Origin: JALCRY01 sp050946575
GTDB lineage: Bacteria; Bacillota; Clostridia; Peptostreptococcales; Anaerovoracaceae
DNA: 64,000 nt
NCBI GenBank assembly: GCA_050946575.1
Contig: JBMNVB010000003.1
Coordinates: 62,001 to 126,000 of the forward strand
Reading direction: 5' to 3'
Each line of letters opens with the position of its first letter. Position 1 is the stretch's first letter. This document shows, piece after piece, positions 40,676 through 49,588 of this stretch. The position numbers and the translations under genes were made by a program. Under the pieces are notes generated by a model that searched no databases, was not told the DNA's origin, and saw nothing but the letters and a program-made list of their open reading frames with translations.

Positions 40676-42055
40676 ATGACAGCTATCAAAGACACACCTT
40701 ACAGAATCTATCTTTCGGAAGATGAGATCCCGAAGCAGTGGTACAACGTCCGCGCGGATATGAAAAACAAACCGGCGCCGCTTCTCAACCCGGCAAACGG
40801 CGAACCGCTCACCCAGGAAGATATGGAGCCGATCTTCTGCTCTGAGCTGATAAAGCAGGAGCTGGACGACGAAACGAGGTTCATCGATATCCCGGATGAG
40901 GTCAGGAAGTTCTATAAAATGTACAGGCCGTCGCCGCTCATGAGGGCGTACAGACTGGAAGAGAAGCTCGGTACTCCGGCTAAGATATTCTATAAATTCG
41001 AGGGAAACAATACGAGCGGAAGCCACAAGCTGAATTCGGCGCTGGCGCAGGCGTACTTCGCGAAGAAGCAGGGGCTCAAGGGGGTAACCACGGAGACAGG
41101 AGCCGGCCAGTGGGGCACGGCGCTTGCCATGGCCTGTGCGTATTTCGACCTCGACTGCAAGGTATACATGGTGAAAGTCTCGTATGAGCAGAAGCCGTTC
41201 AGGCGCGAGGTCATGAGGACGTACGGCGCGGACGTCACGCCGTCGCCGTCGGAAACGACGGAAGTCGGGAAGAAGATCCTGAGCGAGCATCCCGGAACGA
41301 CAGGGAGCCTCGGATGTGCGATCTCGGAAGCCGTTGAAACGGCCGTCAGCAATGAAGGCTACAGATATGTACTCGGGAGCGTCCTGAATCAGGTACTGCT
41401 CCATCAGACAGTGATCGGCCTCGAGACGAAGGCCGCGCTCGATAAATACGGCATCGATCCGGACATCATAGTGGGATGCGCCGGAGGCGGGTCGAACCTC
41501 GGCGGACTGGTCTCACCGTTCGTGGGAGAGATGCTGAACGGGAAGAACAGTTACGAGATCATCGCGGTCGAGCCGTCTTCGTGCCCGAGCTTCACACGCG
41601 GGAAATTCGCATACGACTTCTGCGACACAGGAAAGATATGCCCGCTCGCGAAAATGTACACGCTCGGATGCGACTTCATCCCGTCCGCGAACCACGCCGG
41701 AGGCCTCAGATTCCACGGGATGAGCCCGATACTGTCGCAGCTCTATCACGACGGATACATCAAGGCCCGCGCAGTGGAACAGACAGCCGTATTCGAGGCG
41801 GCCGAACAGTTCGCAAGAGTAGAGGGCATACTGCCGGCGCCCGAAAGCTCTCACGCGATAAGAGTGGCTGTCGACGAAGCGCTGAAATGCAAAGAGACCG
41901 GTGAAGAGAAGACGATCGTGTTCGGACTCACCGGGACGGGATATTTCGACATGACGGCGTATGAACAGTACAACAACGGGACTATGACCGACCATATCCC
42001 GACAGACGAAGAACTGCAGAGAGGATTCGACGGACTTCCGAAAGTCGGGAAATAA
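40676..42055 (+). CDS. trpB2: TrpB2-type tryptophan synthase beta-like enzyme
   Basis: A 459-residue PLP enzyme of the longer TrpB2 (TrpB-like) branch, not the 400-residue TrpB1. The PLP lysine is in NTSGSHKLNSAL (about residues 115-126), the catalytic region TETGAGQWGTALAMA (about 141-155) is close by, and the phosphate loop is CAGGGSNLGG (about 268-277). It joins indole and serine to make tryptophan. Without trpA or other trp genes nearby it probably works on free indole as salvage. The upstream tryptophan T-box supports a role in Trp supply. GGAAAGGAGAGGAAATC precedes the ATG. Confidence 0.92.
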   Translation: MTAIKDTPYRIYLSEDEIPKQWYNVRADMKNKPAPLLNPANGEPLTQEDMEPIFCSELIKQELDDETRFIDIPDEVRKFYKMYRPSPLMRAYRLEEKLGTPAKIFYKFEGNNTSGSHKLNSALAQAYFAKKQGLKGVTTETGAGQWGTALAMACAYFDLDCKVYMVKVSYEQKPFRREVMRTYGADVTPSPSETTEVGKKILSEHPGTTGSLGCAISEAVETAVSNEGYRYVLGSVLNQVLLHQTVIGLETKAALDKYGIDPDIIVGCAGGGSNLGGLVSPFVGEMLNGKNSYEIIAVEPSSCPSFTRGKFAYDFCDTGKICPLAKMYTLGCDFIPSANHAGGLRFHGMSPILSQLYHDGYIKARAVEQTAVFEAAEQFARVEGILPAPESSHAIRVAVDEALKCKETGEEKTIVFGLTGTGYFDMTAYEQYNNGTMTDHIPTDEELQRGFDGLPKVGK

Positions 42056-42076
42056 TCCCCGGATGCGCGATAACGG

Positions 42077-42114
42077 TCCCCGCGCCTCATTAAACAGGAG
42101 GCGCGGGGATCTTT
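42077..42114 (+). terminator. Terminator after trpB2
   Basis: Perfect 12-bp stem TCCCCGCGCCTC (42077-42088) and GAGGCGCGGGGA (42098-42109) followed by TCTTTTC. Confidence 0.85.
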
Positions 42115-42178
42115 TCATGCGAATGACGGGGGTGCGGCCGGCCCCGATGTAAATTGTCAGAAAACGACAGCTCCGCAA

Positions 42179-42207
42179 TGGTCAACCATCCCCGTTTATG
42201 GTATAAT
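42179..42207 (+). promoter_or_regulatory. Promoter of queH and downstream genes
   Basis: TGGTCA (42179-42184), 17-base spacer, perfect TATAAT (42202-42207), 47 bases before the queH ATG. It is the last promoter I can support before about 54.4 kb, so it may feed a long series of genes. Confidence 0.6.
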
Positions 42208-42254
42208 ATCAGCTTAGCAACATGTGAATGAATTTTCGTCGGGAGGCGTATAAA

Positions 42255-42914
42255 ATGGGCGAGAGCCGAAAGGCAAAACCGGACACAATGGACTGCTGCT
42301 GTGAGTATCACCACAGTGAAGTCAGGATAATAAGCGACAGGGAGACTCAGCTCGGGAAGCCGCAGCTTCTGCTCAATTCCTGCTGCGGTCCGTGCAGCAC
42401 GTCTGTCGTTGAACGGCTGGCGCCCGACTACGATATCACGGTGTTTTTCCTTAACTGGAACATCACCGACGAAGCTGAATACAGGAAGAGACTCAGGACT
42501 CAGATAGAATTCATAAAAAAATTCAACGCTGACCCGTCTAATCCGTATTCCGTAAAATTTTTAGAAGGAGATTACAGACCGGAACGGTTTTTCGAAAGAT
42601 GCGCAAAGTATGCTGACGAACCCGAGGGCGGAAGGCGATGCGAAGAGTGTTTCAGGATCAGGCTCGAACAGACCGCAGAAAAAGCAGCCATGTTGAATTT
42701 CGATCTTTTCGCGACCACGCTTTCCGTAAGTCCTCACAAGGATTACAAAGTTATCAGCAGGATCGGCAATATGATGGCCGACAGATACGGCGTCGGTTTC
42801 CTTGATGTCGATTTCAAGAAGCAGAACGGGTTCGGACGCAGCGTGGAGCTTTCGAAGAAATACGGGCTCTACAGGCAGAATTACTGTGGATGCGCGTATT
42901 CCAAAAATAAATGA
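42255..42914 (+). CDS. queH: Epoxyqueuosine reductase QueH
   Basis: A 219-residue QueH (former DUF208) protein. The metal/cluster cysteines sit in NSCCGPCSTS (about residues 41-50), the CEEC pair (about 126-129), and YCGC near the C-terminus (about 212-215). It carries out the last step of queuosine synthesis, reducing epoxyqueuosine in tRNA, replacing the cobalamin enzyme QueG. Start at 42255 follows TCGGGAGGCGTATAAA rather than 42228. An additional cysteine run DCCCEYHH near the N-terminus (about 13-20) is noteworthy. asnA follows after 23 bp. Confidence 0.9.
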   Translation: MGESRKAKPDTMDCCCEYHHSEVRIISDRETQLGKPQLLLNSCCGPCSTSVVERLAPDYDITVFFLNWNITDEAEYRKRLRTQIEFIKKFNADPSNPYSVKFLEGDYRPERFFERCAKYADEPEGGRRCEECFRIRLEQTAEKAAMLNFDLFATTLSVSPHKDYKVISRIGNMMADRYGVGFLDVDFKKQNGFGRSVELSKKYGLYRQNYCGCAYSKNK

Positions 42915-42937
42915 CATCAAGGGAAAGGAGCCAAGTT

Positions 42938-43948
42938 ATGTCAAAATTATTTATTCCCGAGGACTATTCGTCCTCACTAAGTTACATGGAAACCCAGCGG
43001 GCCATAAAGAAAATCAAGGATTTCTTCCAGAATGAGCTTGCATACGGACTGAGCCTCAGAAGAGTTTCGGCTCCTCTGTTCGTTCTTCCGGAGACCGGAC
43101 TCAACGACAATCTGAACGGTGTCGAAAGACCCGTATCGTTCACGATAAAAGACATGAATGAACACAGAGCGGAAGTAGTACAGTCGCTGGCAAAATGGAA
43201 GCGGATGGCGCTGAAGAGATACGGCGTCGAACCGGGGCACGGCATCTACGCCGACATGAACGCAATCAGGCGCGACGAGGAACTCGACAACCTTCATTCC
43301 ATATATGTGGACCAGTGGGACTGGGAGAAAGTCATAAAGAAGGAGCAGAGAACGGACGAGTACCTGGAAGAGACGGTGCGTAAACTGTACGTCGCTCTCA
43401 GGAACCTGAATGACTTCGTGAACAGACATTACCCTGAGATCAAGACAGATCTTCCGAACGAGATTTTCTTCATCACTACTCAGGAGCTCGAGGACAGATA
43501 TCCCGACAAGACTCCCGAAGAGCGCGAAGATCTCATATGCAGGGAGAAGGGAGCCGTATTCATCAAGCAGATCGGCGGCAGGCTGAAATCGGGCATAAAG
43601 CACGACGGAAGAGCGCCTGATTACGACGACTGGAAGCTGAACGGAGATATTATCCTCTGGAGCGATGTCATGCAGAGCGCATTCGAGATCTCGTCGATGG
43701 GCATAAGAGTCGACGAGGATTCCATGAAGGCTCAGCTTAAGGAAGAACACTGTGAAGATCGTGCGAAGCTCGACTATCACAGGATGATAATGAATAAGGA
43801 ACTGCCGTATACTATCGGCGGCGGCATCGGCCAGTCCAGGCTCTGCATGTATTTCCTGCGCAAGGCGCATATCGGCGAAGTCGGATGCGGCATCTGGCCG
43901 GAAGATATGGTGAAGGCGTGCGCTGAAGCGGGCATTCACCTGCTGTAA
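42938..43948 (+). CDS. asnA: Aspartate-ammonia ligase
   Basis: A 336-residue AsnA, a class II aminoacyl-tRNA-synthetase-like enzyme making asparagine from aspartate, ammonia and ATP. ETQRAIKKIKDFFQNEL (about residues 17-33), LSLRRVSAPLFVLPETGLND, DMNAIRRDE (about 105-113), VDQWDWE and the C-terminal TIGGGIGQSRLCMYFL (about 290-305, motif 3) are family blocks. The ammonia-using form fits an amino-acid fermenter with ample ammonium. Start at 42938 follows GGGAAAGGAGCCAAGTT. Confidence 0.95.
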   Translation: MSKLFIPEDYSSSLSYMETQRAIKKIKDFFQNELAYGLSLRRVSAPLFVLPETGLNDNLNGVERPVSFTIKDMNEHRAEVVQSLAKWKRMALKRYGVEPGHGIYADMNAIRRDEELDNLHSIYVDQWDWEKVIKKEQRTDEYLEETVRKLYVALRNLNDFVNRHYPEIKTDLPNEIFFITTQELEDRYPDKTPEEREDLICREKGAVFIKQIGGRLKSGIKHDGRAPDYDDWKLNGDIILWSDVMQSAFEISSMGIRVDEDSMKAQLKEEHCEDRAKLDYHRMIMNKELPYTIGGGIGQSRLCMYFLRKAHIGEVGCGIWPEDMVKACAEAGIHLL

Positions 43949-43974
43949 ATATTTACCCTGTGGACGGAGGATCA

Positions 43975-46005
43975 ATGCGTTACGCAAATGTCATCATCAA
44001 AAATAAAGCCGACAGTACGGACGGTTTTTTCACCTATGCGTGCGATGATGATACTGTGAAGACAGGCAGCGTTGTGACAGTGCCGTTCGGCAGGGGAAAC
44101 AGAGAAAAGGAAGCATATGTGTTCGGCTTCGCGGACGAAGCCGAGGCGGAAAAATTAAGCGGCATAAAAAAGATAGCCGGAGTGGATCCGGATATATCTC
44201 TTACCGGAGAGATGATCGACACATGCCGCTGGATGAAGAAGAGATACATGTGCCGCTACTATGACGCTCTGCAGCTTTTCCTTCCCGCGGGATCGAAATC
44301 GAAACGCGGGAAGGAAGCTGTTCCGTACAGGGACGATCCGGGCGAACGGCAGGATATAGAAACGCTCACTGACGAGCAGTGCCGGGCGCTCGGAGAGATA
44401 GAGAGCGCGGAGGACAGCGGCGGCGGCATGTTCCTTCTCCACGGCGTAACAGGGAGCGGGAAGACCGAGGTCTACATGAGGGCCATTCAGCACTCCGTCG
44501 ACGCGGGACGGCCCGCGATAATGCTCGTGCCGGAGATCTCGCTTACGACTCAGACCGTCAGCAGGTTCATCGGCAGGTTCGGAAGAGAAAGGATCGCCGT
44601 GCTGCACAGCCGTCTGACGAACCGGGAACGGTACGACGAATGGATGAAGATAAGGAACGGCGAAGTCGACATCGTGATAGGAGCGAGGTCGGCGGTATTC
44701 GCGCCGCTCTGCGATATAGGCATTATTGTCATCGACGAAGAGCACGAGTCCTCGTATAAGTCCGACATGACGCCGAAATACGATACGGTGGAAGTCGCGA
44801 TAAAAAGGATAAAGGCGTTCGGGGGGACGCTGGTGCTCGGGAGCGCCACGCCGTCTGTCGCGACATATCAGCGCAGCATAGACGGGATATATAAAAGGCT
44901 CGAACTGAAGCAGAGATATAACGGGAACGAGCTTCCCGAAGTCGACATCGTCGACATGAGAAAGGAACTGAGGAAGGGGAACACATCTGTGTTCAGCGAA
45001 GCCCTCCGGGACGGGATGCGCGACGCGCTTTCGCGCGGGAAGCAGGTCATCCTGTTCCTTAACAGAAGAGGATATTCGACGTTCGTCTCCTGCAGGAACT
45101 GCGGGTACGTGATGAAATGTCCGGACTGCGGGATCTCGCTGACATACCATAAAGACAGGAACATGGGCGTATGCCATTACTGCGGCCATGAGGAACCGAT
45201 ACCGCGGATCTGCCCGGAATGCGGCAGCAGGTATATCAGGTACTTCGGCATCGGGACGGAACGCGTGGACGAAGAGGTCGCGCGGCTGTTCCCCGAAGCG
45301 TCGACTGCCAGGCTCGATCTCGACACGATGAGAAAAAAGGGCAGCATGACGAAGATACTGAGGGATTTCGGCAGCGGGAAAACGGACATCCTGACCGGCA
45401 CGCAGGTCGTGGCCAAGGGCCTCGATTTCAGGAACGTCGTGCTGGTCGGCGTCGTGTCCGCGGACGTCACGCTGAATATCCCGGACTACAGATCTCCGGA
45501 GCGATGCTTTCAGCTGATAACGCAGGCGTCGGGCCGCGCGGGCAGAGGCGAGGAGCGCGGAAAAGTCATCATCCAGACATACACGCCCGACAGCAATGCG
45601 ATAAGATACGCGGCCGAAAACGACTACCGCGGGTTCTTCGAGAAAGAGATCGTGCTCCGCGCATTGCTGAGGTATCCGCCGTACGGCGATATCATGCAGC
45701 TGACGGTGCAGGGAAAAAACGAGGACGCCGTGAGACGGAGCGCGGAGGAATGGAAAAACGGGATAGATGCGTTCGGATGGATGACCGGTGCGTCGCTCCC
45801 GCGTCCGATGGTCACGAACCCCGAGAAGGAAGGTTACAAACAGTACATACTTATCAAATGCCCGAAGGGCATGAGGATGAGATACATGGCGGCGCTTGAG
45901 TCGCTCAAGGCGCGCGAGACAGAGCGCAACAGGAAAATAAAGAAGGAATATCAATGCACGGCTGCCGTGGATGTGAATCCGTACAGCCTGGGGAGGAGTT
46001 GGTAA
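43975..46005 (+). CDS. priA: Primosomal protein N' (PriA helicase)
   Basis: A 676-residue 3'-to-5' helicase that restarts stalled replication forks. It has an N-terminal 3'-DNA-binding domain (about 1-105), Walker A GVTGSGKTEVYM (about 157-168), DEEH (about 250-253), GSATPS (about 283-288), and two zinc-binding groups in CRNCGYVMKCPDCG and CHYCGHEEPIPRICPECG (about 374-421). Slightly shorter than the usual 720-800 residues, mainly in the N-terminal part. ATG at 43975 lies inside an octamer (ATCAATGC, 43971-43978) directly after GGACGGAGG. Confidence 0.94.
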   Translation: MRYANVIIKNKADSTDGFFTYACDDDTVKTGSVVTVPFGRGNREKEAYVFGFADEAEAEKLSGIKKIAGVDPDISLTGEMIDTCRWMKKRYMCRYYDALQLFLPAGSKSKRGKEAVPYRDDPGERQDIETLTDEQCRALGEIESAEDSGGGMFLLHGVTGSGKTEVYMRAIQHSVDAGRPAIMLVPEISLTTQTVSRFIGRFGRERIAVLHSRLTNRERYDEWMKIRNGEVDIVIGARSAVFAPLCDIGIIVIDEEHESSYKSDMTPKYDTVEVAIKRIKAFGGTLVLGSATPSVATYQRSIDGIYKRLELKQRYNGNELPEVDIVDMRKELRKGNTSVFSEALRDGMRDALSRGKQVILFLNRRGYSTFVSCRNCGYVMKCPDCGISLTYHKDRNMGVCHYCGHEEPIPRICPECGSRYIRYFGIGTERVDEEVARLFPEASTARLDLDTMRKKGSMTKILRDFGSGKTDILTGTQVVAKGLDFRNVVLVGVVSADVTLNIPDYRSPERCFQLITQASGRAGRGEERGKVIIQTYTPDSNAIRYAAENDYRGFFEKEIVLRALLRYPPYGDIMQLTVQGKNEDAVRRSAEEWKNGIDAFGWMTGASLPRPMVTNPEKEGYKQYILIKCPKGMRMRYMAALESLKARETERNRKIKKEYQCTAAVDVNPYSLGRSW

Positions 46006-46007
46006 TT

Positions 46008-46511
46008 TTGGCACTTAGACATCTGGTGTATGAAGGATCCGAAGATGCGTCGCTGAGAGCGGTCGCGAGACCCGTCACTAAATTCGACAGGCGTCTCAGG
46101 ATACTGCTCGGCGACATGAAAGACACGATGATCCATTTCGGCGGCATCGGCATAGCCGCGCCGCAGGTGAATGTGAGAAGAAGAGTGTGCATCATCGGTC
46201 CGTTTGACGACGTGATCTACGAAATGGTGAACCCGGAGATCATTGAAACGGAAGGCGAGCAGGAAGGATACGAAGGCTGCCTGTCCGTGCCGGGCTTCAT
46301 CGGACGCGTGAAGAGGCCGGAGAGAGTGACCGTGAAATGCCAGAACAGAGACGGTGAAGAGAAGCTGTATACATTCAGCGGATTCGCGGCCGTGGCCGCG
46401 AGCCACGAGATCGATCATCTCGACGGGATCATGTACACCGACAAGGCCGAGGATGTCCACAGGCCCGAAGACAGACCGGGCGAATTCGACGAAGAGGATG
46501 AAGATGAATAA
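46008..46511 (+). CDS. def: Peptide deformylase
   Basis: A 167-residue peptide deformylase. The three motifs are GGIGIAAPQV (about residues 41-50), EGCLSVPG (about 88-95) and HEIDHLDG (about 132-139), giving the Cys-His-His metal site. It removes formyl from nascent N-termini. The start is inferred as TTG at 46008, two bases after the priA stop: the family begins MALR and the frame here reads TTG-GCA-CTT-AGA, with GGGAGG 11 bases upstream. The next gene, fmt, makes the formyl group that this enzyme removes. Confidence 0.92.
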   Translation: MALRHLVYEGSEDASLRAVARPVTKFDRRLRILLGDMKDTMIHFGGIGIAAPQVNVRRRVCIIGPFDDVIYEMVNPEIIETEGEQEGYEGCLSVPGFIGRVKRPERVTVKCQNRDGEEKLYTFSGFAAVAASHEIDHLDGIMYTDKAEDVHRPEDRPGEFDEEDEDE

Positions 46512-47448
46512 GCAATGCATGAAAATCGTGTTCATGGGCACGCCCGATTTCGCGGTCGACAGCCTGCGTGCGCTGGCGGAGGCGGGATATGACATCCCGC
46601 TGGTCATCTGTCAGCCGGACAGACCGAGCGGGCGCGGATACAAACTGAAGGCGCCTCCGGTAAAGGTCTGCGCCGAAGAACTCGGGCTCACCGTGATGCA
46701 GCCGGAGAAAATAAAGGAGAACGAAGAACTGTTCGGGATCCTCAGAGACTGCGGGCCTGATTTCATTGTCGTCGCGGCCTATGGAAAGATCATCCCGAAA
46801 GAGATACTCGGGATCCCGAAGTTCGGATGCATAAACGTTCACGCGTCGCTGCTCCCGGAGCTGCGCGGGGCGTCCCCGATAGCGGCGTCCATCGTTTCGG
46901 GGCTAAGTGAAACGGGCGTGAGCATAATGCGTGTCGAGGAAGGACTGGACACCGGCCGCGTCTATTCTGTGAGGAAAACCGGGATCGGAAGAAAGCATAC
47001 GCCGGAACTGACTGAGGAACTGGCGGCCATGGGCGCCGAAGCACTCGTGTCCGCGCTGCCGGGCATTGCCGACGGAACTAACGAAGGTGTCCCGCAGGAC
47101 GAAAGCCGCGCGACGTACGCAGGCATGATAAGAAAGCAGGACGGCAGGATAGACTTCACAAAGACGCCGGAGCAGATAGACTGCATGATACGCGGGTATG
47201 ATCCGTGGCCGGGCGCTTATGCGATGCTCGGGGGCAGGACGTTCAAGATATGGGACGCGGAGCCGCTTGAAGGCAAATGCGATGAGGCTCCGGGAACAGT
47301 CGTCGGATGTTCGCCGGACGGTATCGATATTTCCGCCGGAGGAGGCATCCTGAGGGCGAAGGTCGTCCAGGCGACCGGGAAAAAACGGATGCCGGCGTCG
47401 GAGTTCCTGAAAGGGCGAAATATTGAAAAAGGAACAGTATTAGAGTAA
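46504..47448 (+). CDS. fmt: Methionyl-tRNA formyltransferase
   Basis: A 314-residue Fmt. The N-terminal formyltransferase domain shows KIVFMGTPDFAV (about residues 7-18), GRGYKLKAPPVK (about 48-59), the catalytic HASLLPELRGASPI (about 114-127) and the Asp in EEGLDTG (about 144-150). A C-terminal OB-like domain begins near 210. It formylates initiator Met-tRNA. ATG at 46504 overlaps the def stop by 8 bases and uses AGAGGA in the def end; the ATG at 46519 (MKIVF) is the alternative start but has a poorer site. Confidence 0.94.
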   Translation: MNKQCMKIVFMGTPDFAVDSLRALAEAGYDIPLVICQPDRPSGRGYKLKAPPVKVCAEELGLTVMQPEKIKENEELFGILRDCGPDFIVVAAYGKIIPKEILGIPKFGCINVHASLLPELRGASPIAASIVSGLSETGVSIMRVEEGLDTGRVYSVRKTGIGRKHTPELTEELAAMGAEALVSALPGIADGTNEGVPQDESRATYAGMIRKQDGRIDFTKTPEQIDCMIRGYDPWPGAYAMLGGRTFKIWDAEPLEGKCDEAPGTVVGCSPDGIDISAGGGILRAKVVQATGKKRMPASEFLKGRNIEKGTVLE

Positions 47449-47510
47449 AATATTTAAGAAAGTATATGCCGAAAGGCGGGTACATTTCCGCGATAAGGAG
47501 GATTCAGTCG

Positions 47511-48833
47511 ATGGACGTTAACAGAAAAACAGCGTATCAGGTATTGCTTGATGTTGAAAGCAGGCGCTCATATTCAAATCTGGCGCTTAATCACCATATA
47601 ATTATCAATAAGCCTACGAACCAGGGGTTTGTCCGTGAACTTGTCTATGGAGTACTTGAAAACAAGATGCTTCTCGATTATGTCATTGACGCACTGATCC
47701 CGAAGGACGTGGAAAAGATGAACGTGAGAGATCTCACGATCCTGCGCATGGGGATCTATCAGCTTGCGAAGATGAACTCAGTTCCGGAATACGCGGCGGT
47801 GAACGAGAGCGTCGTGCTCGCGAAGAGATACGCGAGGGGACGCGAGGGATTCATTAACGGCGTGCTCAGAGGATATATAAATGAAAAGTATTCTATCAAG
47901 CTCCCGGACAGAGACGAGGACGAGATCAGGTATCTTTCGATAAAGTATTCGTATGAGCCATGGATAATAAAACTCTGGCTCGAGAGCTACGATATGGATT
48001 TCGTAGAGGAGCTGCTGAAGGCAGGGAACGAAAAGCCGGAGACATGCATCAGGCTGAACTGGCTGAAAGTCATGAAGCCGGACCTCATCAGGAACCTCGA
48101 AGGAAAGGGATTCAAGGTGACCGAAGGAAAGTACAGCCATAATGCGCTGTATGTTTCGGGCGGCAATCTCACCGAAGACAGGCTGTATAAGAACGGTCTG
48201 TTCTCGATACAGGACGAGGCGTCGCAGATCGCCGCGCAGATGCTGAATCCGAAACACGGCGACGTCGTGATAGACGTATGCGCCGGCGTCGGAGGCAAGG
48301 CTCTCGCGATCGCCGAGCGCATGAACAACAAGGGTGTCGTCATCGCGTGCGATATATATAAGAGGAAAGTCGAGACTGTCATGCAGGAGTCAAGAAGGCT
48401 CGGCGTCAGCATCGTGCAGCCGCGCACATGGGACGCGACCAGGGTCGACAGCACACTCGTCATGAAGGCCGACGAGGTGCTCGTGGACGCGCCGTGCTCA
48501 GGACTCGGGACGATCAGGAGAAAACCCGAGATCAAATACAAGAACTACAGCGACGCGATAAGTACACTGCCGGCGAAGCAGCTGTCCATACTGTCTGCGT
48601 CCGCGCAGTATGTCAAGCCGGGCGGGCTGCTGATATACAGCACCTGCACGATAAATCCGTATGAGAATGAGAGAGTAGTAAGTGATTTCCTGAGAAGGAA
48701 CAAGTCGTTCAAATCCGAGGAGACGATGCAGCTTCTCCCGAATGTGAACGGCACGGACGGATTCTTCATCTGCAAGCTCAGAAGGACGAAGAATCTGATA
48801 GACGACTGGTCCGAGGTGGACGAGAAGAAATAA
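47511..48833 (+). CDS. rsmB: 16S rRNA (cytosine(967)-C(5))-methyltransferase RsmB
   Basis: A 440-residue RsmB/Sun. It has an N-terminal NusB-like RNA-binding domain (about residues 1-130), then an AdoMet domain with DVCAGVGGKALAIAE (about 258-272), the catalytic DAPCSGLGT (about 338-346) and the second cysteine in YSTCTINPYENE (about 388-399). It methylates C967 of 16S rRNA. Start at 47511 follows ATAAGGAGGATTCAGTCG. The def-fmt-rsmB order is widely conserved in bacteria. Confidence 0.94.
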   Translation: MDVNRKTAYQVLLDVESRRSYSNLALNHHIIINKPTNQGFVRELVYGVLENKMLLDYVIDALIPKDVEKMNVRDLTILRMGIYQLAKMNSVPEYAAVNESVVLAKRYARGREGFINGVLRGYINEKYSIKLPDRDEDEIRYLSIKYSYEPWIIKLWLESYDMDFVEELLKAGNEKPETCIRLNWLKVMKPDLIRNLEGKGFKVTEGKYSHNALYVSGGNLTEDRLYKNGLFSIQDEASQIAAQMLNPKHGDVVIDVCAGVGGKALAIAERMNNKGVVIACDIYKRKVETVMQESRRLGVSIVQPRTWDATRVDSTLVMKADEVLVDAPCSGLGTIRRKPEIKYKNYSDAISTLPAKQLSILSASAQYVKPGGLLIYSTCTINPYENERVVSDFLRRNKSFKSEETMQLLPNVNGTDGFFICKLRRTKNLIDDWSEVDEKK

Positions 48834-48841
48834 AGGAATTT

Positions 48842-49588
48842 ATGATAGAAACGGGTTATAAAAGCGACAAAGGACTGACGCGCGATCACAACGAAGACGC
48901 GTTCGTTGTGGTGCCCGAGCAGAATGTTTTCGTCGTCGCCGACGGCGTGGGGGGCGCGAACGCCGGCGAAGTGGCAAGCAGCACCGCTGTTTCGGATCTT
49001 AAGAACATGTTGAGTTCCGCCCCCATCACGGAATGTCCCGACGAACGGCTCGGCGACTACATGAAAAAATGCATTGATTTCATAAATGACGATGTTTTTG
49101 ACAAATCAGCGGCAAGTGTCGAGCGGAGCGGAATGGCTACGACACTTGTGATTTGTCATGTGAGAGGGACCAGGGCGTACACGGTCAACGTAGGCGACAG
49201 CAGAGCCTACCTTAAAAGAGGAGGGCAGTTGTATCAGCTCACAGAGGATCACACTTATGTTCAGTCACTCGTAAGGCTCGGAGTGATCACGCGCGACGAG
49301 GCCAGAGTGCATACGAAGGGACATTATATCACCCGGGCCATGGGCGCGGAGGAAAATGTCGAGGCCGATTATTACCAGACTGAACTTGAGGACGGAGATG
49401 TGATCATTCTATGTACAGACGGACTTTATAACGAAGTGAGCGAGGACCGGATAAATCAGATGATAAATACGGCGTCCGGGATGCAGGATCTGGCGGACAG
49501 ACTCGTGGATGAAGCGAATATGTCCGGCGGGATGGACAATATCACGGTTGTATGCATGAAATATAAAGGAGGCTCGGATGAGCAGTAA
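48842..49588 (+). CDS. prpC: PP2C-type serine/threonine phosphatase (PrpC/Stp)
   Basis: A 248-residue PPM/PP2C phosphatase. Metal and catalytic motifs are RDHNEDAF (about residues 14-21), VADGVGG (about 32-38), GDSRAYL (about 119-125), TDGLYNEV (about 194-201) and GGMDNITVV (about 229-237). It dephosphorylates PrkC and its targets. It starts 8 bases after rsmB and its end overlaps the kinase gene by 11 bases, so phosphatase and kinase are produced together. Confidence 0.93.
   Translation: MIETGYKSDKGLTRDHNEDAFVVVPEQNVFVVADGVGGANAGEVASSTAVSDLKNMLSSAPITECPDERLGDYMKKCIDFINDDVFDKSAASVERSGMATTLVICHVRGTRAYTVNVGDSRAYLKRGGQLYQLTEDHTYVQSLVRLGVITRDEARVHTKGHYITRAMGAEENVEADYYQTELEDGDVIILCTDGLYNEVSEDRINQMINTASGMQDLADRLVDEANMSGGMDNITVVCMKYKGGSDEQ

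Noticed and set aside
44155..46014. Long antisense open frame (619 codons) opposite priA
   Set aside because: It is the shadow of a G+C-rich gene: composition is Arg/His/Val-rich without motifs, while the plus-strand frame has complete PriA motifs and a ribosome-binding site.
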